Under the pieces are notes generated by a model that saw nothing but the letters and a program-made list of their open reading frames with translations, did not search any database and had not been told where the DNA came from. Positions 6,702 through 13,746 of a stretch of 17,605 nt of DNA are shown here, one piece after another. A program made the translations under genes and the position numbers. Within the stretch, counting starts at the first letter, position 1, and each line of letters begins with the position of its first letter. Source of the DNA: SIG565 sp045594065. GTDB taxonomy: Bacteria; Bacillota; Clostridia; Oscillospirales; Acutalibacteraceae. The DNA lies in NCBI GenBank assembly GCA_045594065.1, contig JAZNXU010000038.1, forward strand, positions 1 through 17,605, read 5' to 3'.

Positions 6702-7882
6702 TAAAATTTACTTCCCTTAGCTCCCTTAGTGCCGAACGACACACCCGAGAGGATATTTGTGTTAATTGTGAATGTTAAATTTTCGCGATTTCTCTGACGC
6801 CTGAAAGCAAGGTCAACAAGGCGGTCAATCATATCGGTGTATTTAAGCCCCGTAGCTTCCCATAAATAGAAAGAGAGCGAGCCCGGAATGGTATTAATTT
6901 CATTGGCGTAAATCTCACCGGTTTTGTCATTAAGCAGATAGTCTATACGAACAACACCGCTGGCTCCAATAGCCTTAAATATATCGACAGATAACTGTCT
7001 TATTTTATCCGAAACGCTGTTTGGAATATCGGCAGGCAGCTTGCGACCGAGGGACGCCATACCCTTAGCGCCCGAGTTACCCATATATTTATCCTCATAG
7101 GAAAGGATTTTATCGTGCATAAAGGGCTCCTCACAAACAGACGCCTCGGCAGAATCGGTATCGCCCAAAACCGAGCAATTGATTTCGCGTAAATTCTCAA
7201 CTGCTTTTTCAACAAGTATCTTATCAGAGAACGAAACGGCGAGAGAAATAGCCTCTTCCAACTCCTTTTCGTTATCAGCCTTGGATATGCCGATGCTCGA
7301 GCCTAGGTTTACAGGCTTTACAATGGCAGGCAGACCGCATTTCTCATTAATTTCTGCTAAAATTTCCGCTTTTTTAGAGGTGTATTCACGCGCGGTAAAT
7401 TTAATGCAGGGAAGTACGGGAAGCCCTGCGGCAGATAAAACATCCTTAAACACGGTTTTATCCATTCCCACAGCGGCAGACAGAATATCGCAACCAACAT
7501 AGGGAAGACCTAAAAATTCAAGCAGACCCGAAACAGTTCCGTCCTCGCAATTGGTGCCGTGAACAACGGGAAAAGCAACATCAACGGGGATATCCGCGTT
7601 TTTCTTGAACATTTTATTATCAAGGTGCTTAATAACTACATTCTCTCCCTCGCGAACTAGGCTTACGGGGTGGGACTTTTTGAGTAACTCGGGAATATTT
7701 TTGAATTCATCAATGTTCAGCATATCGGCACCTGTGTACATCTCTCCCGATTTTGTAACATAAAGGGGAATAAGATTGTACTTATCGGTATTTACCGAAT
7801 GCATTGCCTGAACTGCAGATATAATTGATACCTCGTGCTCTACCGAGCGGCAACCGAAAATTACTGCTAAATTTGTTTTCAT
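6701..7882 (-). CDS. ddl: D-alanine--D-alanine ligase
   Basis: This cytoplasmic ATP-grasp enzyme (393 aa) makes D-Ala-D-Ala, the dipeptide that MurF, encoded directly upstream, adds to the UDP-MurNAc-tripeptide. Visible landmarks are the N-terminal CRSVEHEVS with Glu15 (first D-Ala site), HGTNCEDGT, the central VKPVNLGSSIG ATP-grasp loop, SYEDKY in the omega-loop region, and the C-terminal metal/phosphate motif EINTIPGS. Retention of Tyr in the KY segment fits dipeptide rather than depsipeptide (vancomycin-type) ligation, and there are no vanH, vanX or sensor genes nearby. The start has GGAG 8 nt upstream. It begins 21 nt after murF and ends overlapping the transporter start by one base. The last 25 or so residues (SGVSFGTKGAKG) are a loose tail beyond the conserved fold. 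Confidence 0.95.
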   Translation of the reverse strand: MKTNLAVIFGCRSVEHEVSIISAVQAMHSVNTDKYNLIPLYVTKSGEMYTGADMLNIDEFKNIPELLKKSHPVSLVREGENVVIKHLDNKMFKKNADIPVDVAFPVVHGTNCEDGTVSGLLEFLGLPYVGCDILSAAVGMDKTVFKDVLSAAGLPVLPCIKFTAREYTSKKAEILAEINEKCGLPAIVKPVNLGSSIGISKADNEKELEEAISLAVSFSDKILVEKAVENLREINCSVLGDTDSAEASVCEEPFMHDKILSYEDKYMGNSGAKGMASLGRKLPADIPNSVSDKIRQLSVDIFKAIGASGVVRIDYLLNDKTGEIYANEINTIPGSLSFYLWEATGLKYTDMIDRLVDLAFRRQRNRENLTFTINTNILSGVSFGTKGAKGSKF

Positions 7883-7903
7883 AATGTCATCTCCAAAGAG
7901 TTT

Positions 7904-9469
7904 TTATTTAAGATAATTATCGGGTAAATCGTTTTCAATCAAAACAACGGTGTTTTCGTCGGCAACGGTGGTATAAATCTCTAATGCCTCTTTGAATGAG
8001 CCGACGATGTAAAGATTATCCAAATTGAAATCGGTGGTTTTAACGGCGTCGCTCATAGGTACAGAGCGCTGCTTACCCACAAGAATTATTATATCAGAAA
8101 TATTAGCCGCCGCAAGACCTAATTTATAGTTGAAGTTATATTCCTCGTCGCCGAGCTCAACAAGTCCTGGGGTAATAATAACCTTTTTCATATCCTTAAA
8201 GGATGATAGTACCTGCACCGCCTCAATACAGCCCTCGGGGTTGGCATTGTAGGCATCGTCAAGGCAGACCGAGCCGTTTAAGAATTTTTTGAGCTCTAAG
8301 CGGTGCTCTGTAGGTTCAAGCCGCGATACGGCAAACTGAATGTCCTCAGGGGTTAAACCGAGTTTTAAGGCGATAGCGGCAGCACCTGTGATATTAAGTA
8401 CATTATGGCGTCCGAGCAGCTTTGTGCTAACGGGTATATCGTTATAATCGCCAACTATGCGGAAAGCCGCACCCTCGGGCGAATAGGTAATATCCTTAGC
8501 GGTGAATTCAGCACCGTCGGTGCCGTAGGTAACGCAGGCTCGCTGACCAATACGCTCACTAATTGCCTGACTCGAAAGATTCACGAAGACATCTCCGCCC
8601 TTTTTTCGGCAGGCATCATACAGCTCGAATTTGGTTTTAAAAACATTGTCAACCGACTTAAAGGTTTCAAGATGCTGGGGACCAACCGAAGTAATAATAC
8701 CCATATCGGGATTTACGATATCGCAAATTTCTTTAATATCTCCAACATTTTTAGCACCCATTTCGCAAACGAAAATCTGAGTTTGCGGGCGCAATCTCTC
8801 TCTTATGGTGCGCACAACGCCCATCGGTGTATTGTAGCTTTGCGGTGTGGCTAAAACATTGTATTTTTCGCTGAGTAGGCGGGAAAGAATAAATTTGGTG
8901 CCGGTTTTGCCATAGCTTCCCGTAACGCCTATTACTTTTAAATTTCTGGCGCTTTTAATAATCTTTTTAGCATCACCGATATAGTATTTTGAAAATGCAA
9001 GCTCTATAGGCTTTGTTATAAAGAATGAAATAAAGGCAAGCGCCGGTGAGAATATGCAAAGGAATAATAAAATACAAAGCGTAATGCCCTGAGTAAGGTT
9101 TTTAGTGGTGACGGCAAAGAAAGTAATAAGCGCCAACACTGCCGCTGCAGCCGCATAAAGCCTAATAACACGCGCGGTAAAAACGAGCTTTTTAATTGAT
9201 TTTTTATGTGTTTTAATGCAGGCGAAAATTTGCCAAGCGGCATAAATTACAGATATCGCCACAGATATATATGGGTTTACGGTGTAGAACACCGTAATTG
9301 CACAGAAAAACAATGTCAGAACAATAATGCTTTCAAAAAACGCTTCCTTTAGCCATTTAAAATAGCGCGATGCAAAGTAAGAATTTTGCTGCAGCATCTG
9401 GAACTGTTTTGTTACCGAAAAAAGCGCCGACGCCACTGCTAAAACACATATAATAATAAATGGGGCCAT
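7904..9469 (-). CDS. murF: MurF-type UDP-MurNAc-tripeptide--D-Ala-D-Ala ligase with N-terminal membrane domain
   Basis: A Mur-ligase core begins near residue 175. The P-loop GVTGSYGKTGTK is at 181-192, NTPMGVV follows, and the DDAYNANPEG motif of MurF-type enzymes lies in the C-terminal part. The enzyme would add D-Ala-D-Ala to the muramyl tripeptide, completing the cytoplasmic pentapeptide precursor. Residues 1-155 are unusual for classical soluble MurF (about 450 aa): four or five hydrophobic segments (about 2-18, 46-62, 67-84, 102-121, 127-152) replace the normal N-terminal uridine-binding domain and should anchor the enzyme in the membrane. This arrangement is known to me from other Clostridia annotated as MurF, but a related role on another Mur substrate is possible. 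AGGAGG lies within the last codons of the hydrolase gene, whose stop is one base before this ATG, indicating translational coupling. Ddl follows. Confidence 0.85.
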   Translation of the reverse strand: MAPFIIICVLAVASALFSVTKQFQMLQQNSYFASRYFKWLKEAFFESIIVLTLFFCAITVFYTVNPYISVAISVIYAAWQIFACIKTHKKSIKKLVFTARVIRLYAAAAAVLALITFFAVTTKNLTQGITLCILLFLCIFSPALAFISFFITKPIELAFSKYYIGDAKKIIKSARNLKVIGVTGSYGKTGTKFILSRLLSEKYNVLATPQSYNTPMGVVRTIRERLRPQTQIFVCEMGAKNVGDIKEICDIVNPDMGIITSVGPQHLETFKSVDNVFKTKFELYDACRKKGGDVFVNLSSQAISERIGQRACVTYGTDGAEFTAKDITYSPEGAAFRIVGDYNDIPVSTKLLGRHNVLNITGAAAIALKLGLTPEDIQFAVSRLEPTEHRLELKKFLNGSVCLDDAYNANPEGCIEAVQVLSSFKDMKKVIITPGLVELGDEEYNFNYKLGLAAANISDIIILVGKQRSVPMSDAVKTTDFNLDNLYIVGSFKEALEIYTTVADENTVVLIENDLPDNYLK

Positions 9470-9470
9470 T

Positions 9471-10235
9471 TTAATTTCCTCCTAAAAAGCTTCGAATAAT
9501 TGCGATTGCTTCGCCGGGGCGCTCACAAAATGAGAAATGCCCCGTGCCTTTAATCACACAAAGTCCCGCATCGGGGATAAGACTTTCAATGATTTTTGCA
9601 TCGCTAAGCGGTGTTGCGGTATCGTTATCGCCCCATATAAGCAGTGTGGGCGCTTTAATATTCGGCAAAATATCGCGTAAATCGGTGTTAACCAAATTAA
9701 CAAGGGTTTTGCGAAGCACGGGCGGCGCGGCATTGTAATCGGCAGAGCCGTAATGAGCGCGCGCCTTGTTTAAGAGCTCTTCACTGTGATTTTTTATTAT
9801 CGGCAGGGTTAAAACCGTTTTAATTGCCTTAAAGCTTTTTGCTTTGAATTTTTGTTTGAAGCTTTTTTTCGGAATAAGTCCAGCGGCATCCAAAAGAATA
9901 ATTTTAGGTGGATTAAGAAGTCCCTTAGCGGCTAAGTACATACAAACCCTGCCACCGTGTGAATGACCAACGATTATTGGATTAGTAAGCTTTGTTTTTT
10001 CTATAAACTCCAAAACAAAATCGGCATAATCCTCTACTGTCCAAGGCTGCTTCATTGTATCGCTTTTGCCACAGCCTGGGAAATCAGGGGCAACAAAGTG
10101 GCAAAAGCCGCTGAGTGTATTCATAATAGCGTTATACACATCACAGCTCGAGCCCCAACCGTGCAGCAGTAAAACATCCTGACCACAGCCCGATTCTTTA
10201 TAGTGAATTTTAAGTCCCTTAACAGCAATTTCCAT
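9471..10235 (-). CDS. Alpha/beta-hydrolase fold protein
   Basis: I start at the ATG at 10235 (254 aa, MEIAVKGLKIHY) because GGGAG lies 7 nt upstream. The ATG at 10259 has no ribosome binding site and sits only a few bases after the expected transcription start. The catalytic triad is visible: nucleophile Ser92 in GHSHGG, acid Asp205 in WGDNDTATP, and base His233 in GTGHFSF; HGWG (25-28) forms the oxyanion hole. The helical cap lies at about 125-185 and is rich in Lys and Phe. There is no signal peptide, so it is cytosolic. The substrate cannot be read from the sequence; families with this pattern include esterases, lactonases and C-C hydrolases. It is the first gene of the operon with murF and ddl, which hints at a cell-envelope or detoxification role, but that is inference only. 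Confidence 0.88.
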   Translation of the reverse strand: MEIAVKGLKIHYKESGCGQDVLLLHGWGSSCDVYNAIMNTLSGFCHFVAPDFPGCGKSDTMKQPWTVEDYADFVLEFIEKTKLTNPIIVGHSHGGRVCMYLAAKGLLNPPKIILLDAAGLIPKKSFKQKFKAKSFKAIKTVLTLPIIKNHSEELLNKARAHYGSADYNAAPPVLRKTLVNLVNTDLRDILPNIKAPTLLIWGDNDTATPLSDAKIIESLIPDAGLCVIKGTGHFSFCERPGEAIAIIRSFLGGN

Positions 10236-10269
10236 AGTAAGACTCCCAAAACTTCTCATAATTAATCTT

Positions 10270-10278
10270 ATTATACCA
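10270..10278 (-). promoter_or_regulatory. Extended -10 promoter of the hydrolase-murF-ddl-CDF operon
   Basis: On the minus strand the sequence TGGTATAAT gives an extended -10 (TGn plus TATAAT). The -35 region 17 bp upstream is poor (TTCTTT), which extended -10 promoters tolerate. Transcription should begin near 10263, supporting 10235 as the first start codon. Confidence 0.65.
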
Positions 10279-10340
10279 AATATTTACTTAAAAAAGAAGA
10301 TATATTTTATAAAAATTTAATATTATATTTATTGCCTTGG

Positions 10341-10356
10341 CATTTTGCACAAAATG
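10341..10356. promoter_or_regulatory. Perfect palindrome between divergent promoters (operator candidate)
   Basis: CATTTTG at 10341-10347 and CAAAATG at 10350-10356 form a perfect 16-bp palindrome around CA. It lies about 65 bp upstream of the minus-strand -10 and 22 bp upstream of the plus-strand -35, a place where one regulator could control both directions. Confidence 0.4.
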
Positions 10357-10377
10357 TGGTGGATTACAAATTCTGAA

Positions 10378-10406
10378 TTGACAATATAGCGGTGTGCGTG
10401 TATAAT
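10378..10406 (+). promoter_or_regulatory. Consensus sigma-A promoter for the structured RNA / murA unit
   Basis: TTGACA (10378-10383) and TATAAT (10401-10406) are 17 bp apart, a perfect consensus. The start of transcription is expected near 10411-10413. No coding sequence begins for another 345 bp. Confidence 0.85.
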
Positions 10407-10681
10407 TAGTGTGTTAGGTCTCGAACCTGCTACGCCCGCGAAACAAAATTTTTGATAATACTTTGCCTCGGCACTTGAAATACGACAGTATATCTGCATT
10501 TCTCGGCTTTGTCTTATACAAAAATTTTTAGTTTAGCGGGTTAAAAGTTTTTGCCGCCGAGTTTCTTATTCGGTGAAGCAGAAAATTTGCCGCAAGGCTA
10601 ACGCCTTGTAAAAATGAGTGCGAGCCGCAATATAAAATGCGGCGAGCGAAACCGTGACAGGTGCGAGTCCTGTCACACTAA
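10407..10681 (+). ncRNA. Large structured RNA upstream of murA, family unidentified
   Basis: About 275 nt without a plausible ORF holds many helices. TAGTGTG (10407-10413) pairs with CACACTA (10674-10680). CCCGC (10435-10439) pairs with GCGGG (10536-10540), continued by AAAC/GTTT and a 10-bp stem of AAAATTTTTG (10445-10454) with CAAAAATTTT (10519-10528). Local hairpins are CAAGGC/GCCTTG (10593-10608) and GCCGCA/TGCGGC (10624-10643). GACAGG/CCTGTC closes a 7-nt TGCGAGT loop (10656-10673), which fits the T-loop rule U-N-N-R-A. The ends resemble the acceptor and T arm of a tRNA. CTCGGC occurs twice (10467-10472, 10502-10507) and could pair with GCCGAG (10556-10561). It does not show tmRNA, RNase P, 6S, SRP or cobalamin-riboswitch hallmarks. 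The raiA motif of Firmicutes is the described family I would test first, as a guess. No terminator separates it from murA, so it may be a leader or be processed. Confidence 0.65.
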
Positions 10682-10756
10682 TTGGTAATCTAAAATGTCA
10701 CAAGAACGGCAATACTATAAAAGAATTAAAACAAAAAATTTAGAGGAGTGCCTTTT

Positions 10757-12043
10757 TTGGAAAAGTTTGTAATTAAGGGTGGTAAGCGTCTTCGCGGCAC
10801 GGTTAGAATAAGCGGTGCCAAGAATGCGGCAGTTGCGGTGCTTCCCGCTGTGCTGTTGGCTGACAGTCCCTGTGTAATTGAAAACCTACCCGAAATATCG
10901 GATGTAAGCGCAATTTGCTCGTGTATGGCGGCATTGGGCGCTAAAGTTAATTATATAGACGGCGCAACGGTTGAAATCGACCCTACAAGCGTTAATTCCT
11001 TTATCGTTTCAAAAGAAATGGCAAAGAATATGCGCGCTTCCAGTTATTTTCTAGGTGCACTTTTAGGGCGTATGAAGAGAGCTCGCGTGGCGCCCCCCGG
11101 TGGCTGCGATTTCGGCGTTCGACCGATTGATCAACACATTAAGGGCTTTGAGGCACTTGGTGCAAAGGTTACTATTGAAAACGGAATGGTTGAAGCCCGT
11201 TGTCAGAAACTCGGCGGAGGCTCGGTTTACTTAGATGTTGTATCGGTTGGCGCTACAATTAACATAATGCTCGCCGCCGTTAAGGCGCGCGGCACTACTA
11301 TCATTGAAAATGCCGCAAGAGAGCCGCATATTGTTGACCTTGCAAACTTCTTAAACTCTATGGGTGCCAACATAATGGGCGCGGGAACTAATGTTATTAA
11401 AATTCGCGGAGTAGAAAGGCTTGAGGGCACAACCTATAGCGTTATACCCGACCAGATTGAGGCGGGAACCTACCTTGTTGCCGCTGCTGCTACACGCGGC
11501 GATGTCACAATAACCGATGTAATACCTAAGCATTTGGAGTCTATCATTGCAAAGCTGGTTGAAACCGGAGCTACGGTTGAGCAGGGTGACGAAGAAGTTC
11601 GCATCTATGTTAAAGGTAAGCTTAAAAAATGCAATGTAAAAACAATGCCGCATCCGGGCTTTCCAACCGATATGCAACCACAGATGGCAACGCTTCTGAC
11701 TACTGTCGAGGGCACAAGTATAGTGAACGAGGGCGTGTGGGACAACCGTTACAGATATGTTGAACAGCTCACATTAATGGGCGCTAAAATTCAAGTTGAC
11801 GGCAAGACCGCCGTTATAACAGGCGTTGAGAAGCTAAACTCTGCACCCGTAAGGGCGGTAGACTTGCGAGCTGGAGCTGCTATGATAATTGCAGGTCTTA
11901 TAGCAGATGGTGTTACCGAGATTGAGAGCATTGAATATATCGATCGCGGCTATGAAAAAATTGTTGAAAAATTCACTGCACTCGGTGCCGATATTAAACG
12001 AGTGGACGCCGATAAGCCTAATTTAAAGGCGAAAGCAAACTAA
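10757..12043 (+). CDS. murA: UDP-N-acetylglucosamine 1-carboxyvinyltransferase
   Basis: MurA transfers enolpyruvate from PEP to UDP-GlcNAc, the first committed step of peptidoglycan synthesis in the cytosol. I start at TTG 10757: AGAGGAG (10742-10748) lies 8 nt upstream and the protein then begins MEKFVIKGGKRLRG, as family members do. A GTG at 10748 overlaps that ribosome binding site. The result is 428 aa, the normal length. Lys22 and Asn23 (GAKNA) and Cys117 in PPGGCDFGVRPIDQH match the substrate-binding Lys/Asn and the PEP-attacking cysteine. Because this Cys is kept (rather than Asp), the enzyme should be sensitive to fosfomycin. The two-domain inside-out alpha/beta barrel repeats are evident in the L.......GA...V pattern. 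It lies downstream of the structured RNA, whose promoter is the only one visible for it. Clostridia often carry a second copy (murA2/murZ); one window cannot tell which this is. Confidence 0.95.
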   Translation: MEKFVIKGGKRLRGTVRISGAKNAAVAVLPAVLLADSPCVIENLPEISDVSAICSCMAALGAKVNYIDGATVEIDPTSVNSFIVSKEMAKNMRASSYFLGALLGRMKRARVAPPGGCDFGVRPIDQHIKGFEALGAKVTIENGMVEARCQKLGGGSVYLDVVSVGATINIMLAAVKARGTTIIENAAREPHIVDLANFLNSMGANIMGAGTNVIKIRGVERLEGTTYSVIPDQIEAGTYLVAAAATRGDVTITDVIPKHLESIIAKLVETGATVEQGDEEVRIYVKGKLKKCNVKTMPHPGFPTDMQPQMATLLTTVEGTSIVNEGVWDNRYRYVEQLTLMGAKIQVDGKTAVITGVEKLNSAPVRAVDLRAGAAMIIAGLIADGVTEIESIEYIDRGYEKIVEKFTALGADIKRVDADKPNLKAKAN

Positions 12044-12049
12044 TTTAAC

Positions 12050-12075
12050 GGGCTGTCTTTGACAGCCCTTAATTT
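12050..12075 (+). terminator. Weak terminator between murA and the MBL-fold gene
   Basis: GGGCTGTC (12050-12057) pairs with GACAGCCC (12061-12068) and is followed by TTAATTTTT. The interrupted T-run and the lack of any promoter before the next gene suggest partial read-through. Confidence 0.6.
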
Positions 12076-12092
12076 TTAAAGGAGGGGAGTAT

Positions 12093-12881
12093 ATGGCTAA
12101 ATTTTGTCCGTTATTTTCGGGCTCTACCGCTAACAGCACATACATAGGTTTTTCGGGCGGCGGAGTACTTGTTGATGCCGGCTCCTCTTTTGCCTCTTTA
12201 AAAAGAGCGTGCGAGCAGCGCGATATTGATTTGTGCGGTATTAAGGCGGTGCTCATAACACATAGCCATTCTGACCACACAAAGGGGCTTTCGGTGTTGC
12301 TGAAAAAATTGAATATTCCTGTTATAGCATCGGCTAATACCCTCAGCTATCTTTCAGAGCATAATGCTTTCCCTGCGGGTACGCAAACTTGTGAAATAGG
12401 GGAGAGTACGCTTGATATTTGCGGTGCTCAGGTCAATTTTTTTAATACAAGTCACGATGCGTTGGGCTCAGGCGGGTATTTCCTTTTGCTTCCCGATGGA
12501 AATAAGATTTCGGTCTGCACAGATTTAGGCGTTATTACCGATGAAGTGCGAAACGCTATACGCGGCAGTAATCTTATACTGTTAGAATCTAATCACGATT
12601 TGAAAATGCTTAAAAACGGACCTTATCCACCAGAGCTTAAAATGCGAATTATGAGCGACCGCGGACATCTCTCTAATGTGTCGGCGGCGGCAGAGCTTAA
12701 AGGCCTTTTGCAGTCGGGAACGAATCGTTTTGTGCTCGGTCACTTAAGCCGCCATAACAATCTGCCTACGCTTGCCGCGTCAGCCGCAACGGCAGCACTG
12801 TTGGATATTGGTGCCAAACGGAATGAGGATTACATATTAAATATAGCGGCGCCAGAAGATAATGAGGTTATATATTTATGA
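12093..12881 (+). CDS. Metallo-beta-lactamase-fold hydrolase, YycJ/WalJ-like
   Basis: This 262-aa cytosolic protein has the metal-binding HSHSDH motif at 57-62 (HxHxDH) and further likely ligands His in NTSHDALGSGGY, Asp in CTDLG and His in the C-terminal LGHLSRHN. The opening MAKFCPLFSGSTANSTYI (CPLxSGSxxNS) is the hallmark of the YycJ/WalJ branch, found in many Firmicutes beside the WalRK two-component genes, where a role in coordinating cell division with DNA replication or in nucleic acid processing has been proposed. Here no walRK is adjacent; it is instead paired with rlmH, as in the yyc region of Bacillus and Staphylococcus where rlmH (yydA) is nearby. AGGAGGGG lies 7 nt before the ATG. 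Its stop overlaps the rlmH start by 4 nt. The biochemical substrate is uncertain. Confidence 0.88.
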   Translation: MAKFCPLFSGSTANSTYIGFSGGGVLVDAGSSFASLKRACEQRDIDLCGIKAVLITHSHSDHTKGLSVLLKKLNIPVIASANTLSYLSEHNAFPAGTQTCEIGESTLDICGAQVNFFNTSHDALGSGGYFLLLPDGNKISVCTDLGVITDEVRNAIRGSNLILLESNHDLKMLKNGPYPPELKMRIMSDRGHLSNVSAAAELKGLLQSGTNRFVLGHLSRHNNLPTLAASAATAALLDIGAKRNEDYILNIAAPEDNEVIYL

Positions 12882-13357
12882 TAAAGGTTAAGATTATAGC
12901 ACTCGGTCGCCTTAAAGAAGACTATTTAAAAAGTGCGTCGGACGAATACTCGAAGCGATTGTCGCGTTATTGCAATCTTGAAATTATTGAGCTTAATCCG
13001 AAATCGCTTCCCGACAACCCGAATGATACCCAAATAGCAACGGCGCTTGAGTGCGAGGCGGAGTTAATTCTTAAAGCCATTCCACAGGGCAGCGAGGTGG
13101 TTGCTATGTGTATTGAGGGTAAGCAGTTTTCTTCTGAAAAGTTAAGCGGTGTTTTGGATAATGCGGCACTATTAAGCGGCAGTATAGTTTTTATAATAGG
13201 TAGCTCATACGGTCTTGCTGACAGGGTTAAGAGTAAGGCGGACATAAAAATGTCAATGTCGCGTATGACCTTTCCGCATCAGCTTGCCCGCGTAATGCTG
13301 CTTGAACAAATCTATCGGGGCTTCAAAATAAGCGAGGGCTCGGCTTATCATAAATAA
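12878..13357 (+). CDS. rlmH: 23S rRNA (pseudouridine-1915-N3)-methyltransferase
   Basis: RlmH is a small SPOUT methyltransferase that methylates pseudouridine 1915 in helix 69 of 23S rRNA on the assembled 70S ribosome. At 159 aa it has the family's normal length. The N-terminal MIKVKIIALGRLKEDYLK, the SAM-binding knot region FIIGSSYGLAD (about 107-117) and the conserved C-terminal block MSRMTFPHQLARVMLLEQ, ending SEGSAYHK, are diagnostic. The glycine loop reads IGSSYG rather than the commoner IGGxxG, a mild change. The ATG lies in the ATGA overlap with the upstream gene, so translation is coupled. It is the last gene before the terminator/promoter hybrid at 13373-13427. Confidence 0.95.
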   Translation: MIKVKIIALGRLKEDYLKSASDEYSKRLSRYCNLEIIELNPKSLPDNPNDTQIATALECEAELILKAIPQGSEVVAMCIEGKQFSSEKLSGVLDNAALLSGSIVFIIGSSYGLADRVKSKADIKMSMSRMTFPHQLARVMLLEQIYRGFKISEGSAYHK

Positions 13358-13370
13358 TGTAAAAAAACAC

Positions 13371-13399
13371 TTGACCTTTAGGGGGAGTTATGTTATAAT
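13371..13399 (+). promoter_or_regulatory. Promoter of the rpmG-secE-nusG-rplK-rplA operon
   Basis: TTGACC (13371-13376) and TATAAT (13394-13399) are 17 bp apart, and TGT directly before the -10 gives an extended -10 element. The expected start is near 13405, leaving a 180-nt leader before rpmG. Confidence 0.85.
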
Positions 13400-13427
13400 G
13401 ACTTTACCTCTGAAGGTCTTTTTTTTT
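13373..13427 (+). terminator. Terminator of the rlmH transcript with the next promoter inside its loop
   Basis: GACCTTTAGGGG (13373-13384) pairs along its whole length with CCTCTGAAGGTC (13407-13418), 12 bp including two G-U pairs, followed by nine T residues. The 22-nt loop contains the -10 box of the downstream promoter, and the left arm overlaps its -35. Confidence 0.7.
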
Positions 13428-13584
13428 GCGCAAAAAAATGGATCTAAAGTAAATTTTGCGTATATTGTATGTGCTTCGCTTTGTTACCTCAATATATGGT
13501 AAAAAGCCGGTATACGCGGTTACTGAGGGAGGCTCAATTTGCTGAAAAAGCAAAAATATTTTCCGTAAAACGGGAGGTGCCGTT
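13405..13584 (+). promoter_or_regulatory. Long structured 5' leader of the rpmG operon
   Basis: No ORF fits this stretch. It contains the palindrome T7-GCGC-A7 (13421-13438), a 7-bp closing stem GCGTATA/TATACGC (13458-13464 with 13511-13517) enclosing TTACC/GGTAA (13484-13502), and a hairpin TTTGCT/AGCAAA (13538-13554). AAAACG and GGGAGG precede the rpmG start. The layout suggests autoregulation by a ribosomal or transcription protein, but I do not recognise a known leader. Confidence 0.4.
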
Positions 13585-13734
13585 ATGAGAGTTAAAATCA
13601 CTTTAGCTTGTACAGAATGCAAGCAGCGCAACTACAACACAATGAAAAACAAGAAAAACGACCCGGACAGACTTGAAATGAATAAGTATTGCAGGTTCTG
13701 TAAGAAGCACACCGTACACAAGGAAACAAAGTAA
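13585..13734 (+). CDS. rpmG: Ribosomal protein L33, zinc-binding form
   Basis: This 49-aa protein reads MRVKITLACTEC at its start and ends KHTVHKETK. The two CxxC pairs (Cys9/Cys12 and Cys36/Cys39) form the zinc ribbon of the C+ type of L33, so this is the zinc-dependent version rather than the zinc-independent paralogue made under zinc starvation. L33 sits in the large subunit near the E site. GGGAGG lies 8 nt upstream of the ATG. It is the first gene of the secE-nusG operon, the usual place for it in Firmicutes, and is followed 12 nt later by secE. Confidence 0.95.
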   Translation: MRVKITLACTECKQRNYNTMKNKKNDPDRLEMNKYCRFCKKHTVHKETK

Positions 13735-13746
13735 GGGGGCAAAAAT

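Noticed and set aside
6701..7882. Vancomycin-resistance type D-Ala-D-Lac ligase
   Set aside because: The omega-loop Tyr is kept and no vanH, vanX or VanRS-like genes are nearby.
8405..8854. 149-aa plus-strand frame inside murF
   Set aside because: It is antisense to a conserved Mur-ligase core, has no ribosome binding site or family features, and is a shadow frame.
10407..10681. tmRNA (ssrA)
   Set aside because: The acceptor/T-arm look is suggestive, but no CCA end, no GGTTCGAC-type D-arm and no tag reading frame with stop were found.
10650..10690. Cobalamin riboswitch, from AGGTGCGAGTCCT
   Set aside because: The segment resembles the T-loop stem of cobalamin riboswitches, but the B12 box and the flanking conserved core are absent, and murA is not a cobalamin gene.
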